DNA of 64,000 nt from CAVYVZ01 sp963772065 (lineage in GTDB: Bacteria > Acidobacteriota > Vicinamibacteria > Vicinamibacterales > UBA2999). The translations under genes were made by a program, and so were the position numbers. The stretch is from the NCBI GenBank assembly GCA_963772065.1, contig CAVYVZ010000010.1:1116001-1180000 (forward strand), given 5' to 3'. Positions 63,681 to 64,000 of the stretch are shown piece after piece; position 1 is the stretch's first letter, and every line of letters starts with the position of its first letter. Under the pieces are notes generated by a model. It had not been told where the DNA came from, did no database searches, and was given only the letters and a program-made list of their open reading frames with translations.

Positions 63681-64000
63681 TGTCGGTTCGCGCTCGCGTC
63701 CAGTGTCGTCCGAGAATGACGAACGTTATGTAATGTGTCACCAACAGCGCAGGAACCCAGAAGGCCGGGATCCAATATGCCGGCCCCATGAAGGCCGCTG
63801 CGTCGTAGACCGTGGCCAGGGTGATGGCCGTCGCCAGATCGAGCGACCCTTCGATGTTGAAAATCCACACGAGCAGTCGGGCGCTTCTGGCGTTTCGCGC
63901 CACTGCTGGAATCGACGCGAGTGCGAGCAGCGCCGCCAGCAGGTCACCGAACGCTGCCGGATACGCAAAATCCTCCGGAATGCCGGGATAGGTGGCGCCT
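63658..64000 (-). CDS. Membrane protein of unknown function, N-terminus beyond the window
   Basis: At least 113 residues, continuing past base 64000. Segments: ATYPGIPEDFAYPAAFGDLL, AALLALASIPAVA, then LDLATAITLATVYDAAAFMG, and GPAYWIPAFWVPALLVTHYI. Three or four spans; the Trp-rich last helix is notable. Not assigned to a named family with certainty. Its stop (63658) lies within the SDR remnant, consistent with former translational coupling. Confidence 0.65.
   Translation of the reverse strand, partial: GATYPGIPEDFAYPAAFGDLLAALLALASIPAVARNARSARLLVWIFNIEGSLDLATAITLATVYDAAAFMGPAYWIPAFWVPALLVTHYITFVILGRHWTRARTDNGDIAGR

Noticed and set aside
1..64000. tRNA or rRNA genes, phage or defence islands
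   Set aside because: None recognised on either strand by eye; a covariance-model search would be needed to exclude a tRNA.

Overview
The window is high-GC bacterial DNA with long, mostly minus-strand operons. The gene content points to an Acidobacteriota member, probably Vicinamibacteria: an FtsX/MacB-type permease of the kind duplicated in Acidobacteria, an Oar-like TonB-dependent receptor with a carboxypeptidase-regulatory N-domain, two large FG-GAP/ASPIC-UnbV (CRTAC1-like) proteins, bacillithiol genes bshA-bshB1, and many small VOC, DinB, DUF1772 and ICMT-like genes. This assignment is inference from gene families; no rRNA or tRNA gene was recognised. Roughly 40 single-base frame breaks interrupt otherwise well-conserved genes, most of them extra bases. 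I treat them first as uncorrected sequencing error and list such genes as one CDS with the break marked.

Layout. 1-7.2 kb: a minus-strand operon (DJ-1/PfpI, VOC, LIC_13387-like, alginate-export porin, DUF4440), then a secreted alpha/beta hydrolase, a short GntR regulator, one intact and one deleted VOC gene, and an HExxH peptidase-like protein. 7.2-11.5 kb: cotH, VTC polyphosphate polymerase, DUF4956 and an OprO/OprP-like porin in one operon. 11.5-13.3 kb: repeat locus 1. 13.3-15.5 kb: ECF sigma factor, membrane anti-sigma and a secreted protein. 15.6-18.8 kb: zinc-ribbon protein and a tripartite tricarboxylate transporter. 20.8-22.7 kb: bacillithiol synthesis. 22.7-24.5 kb: repeat locus 2. 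24.5-35.35 kb: a catabolic operon (MFS importer, HUMPS-family decarboxylase, zinc alcohol dehydrogenase, SDR, TIM-barrel isomerase, a sialidase-glycoside hydrolase fusion, an HpaI-type aldolase and the permease), with four-base start/stop overlaps at three successive junctions. 35.4-42 kb: a PHP hydrolase, amidase, small membrane and basic proteins, a substrate-binding protein and a PEP-mutase-like enzyme. 42-50.5 kb: short membrane and enzyme genes including three ICMT-like methyltransferases, a GMC dehydrogenase pair and a YedE transporter pair. 50.5-64 kb: a VWA protein, the TonB receptor, two FG-GAP/ASPIC proteins, a divergent ROK regulator, an SDR remnant and a partial membrane protein.

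The most unusual feature is a pair of intergenic loci about 11 kb apart. Each has two arrays of short direct repeats (core CACAGGGAGATCGGGGAG) facing each other in inverted orientation, with an IS256-family element between them. At locus 2 the IS has a 9-bp target duplication, so the repeats already formed a large palindrome before the IS entered at its centre. At locus 1 a different, diverged IS256 copy sits in the same position but is decayed. At both loci an array ends directly at the start codon of a gene (cotH, bshB1).
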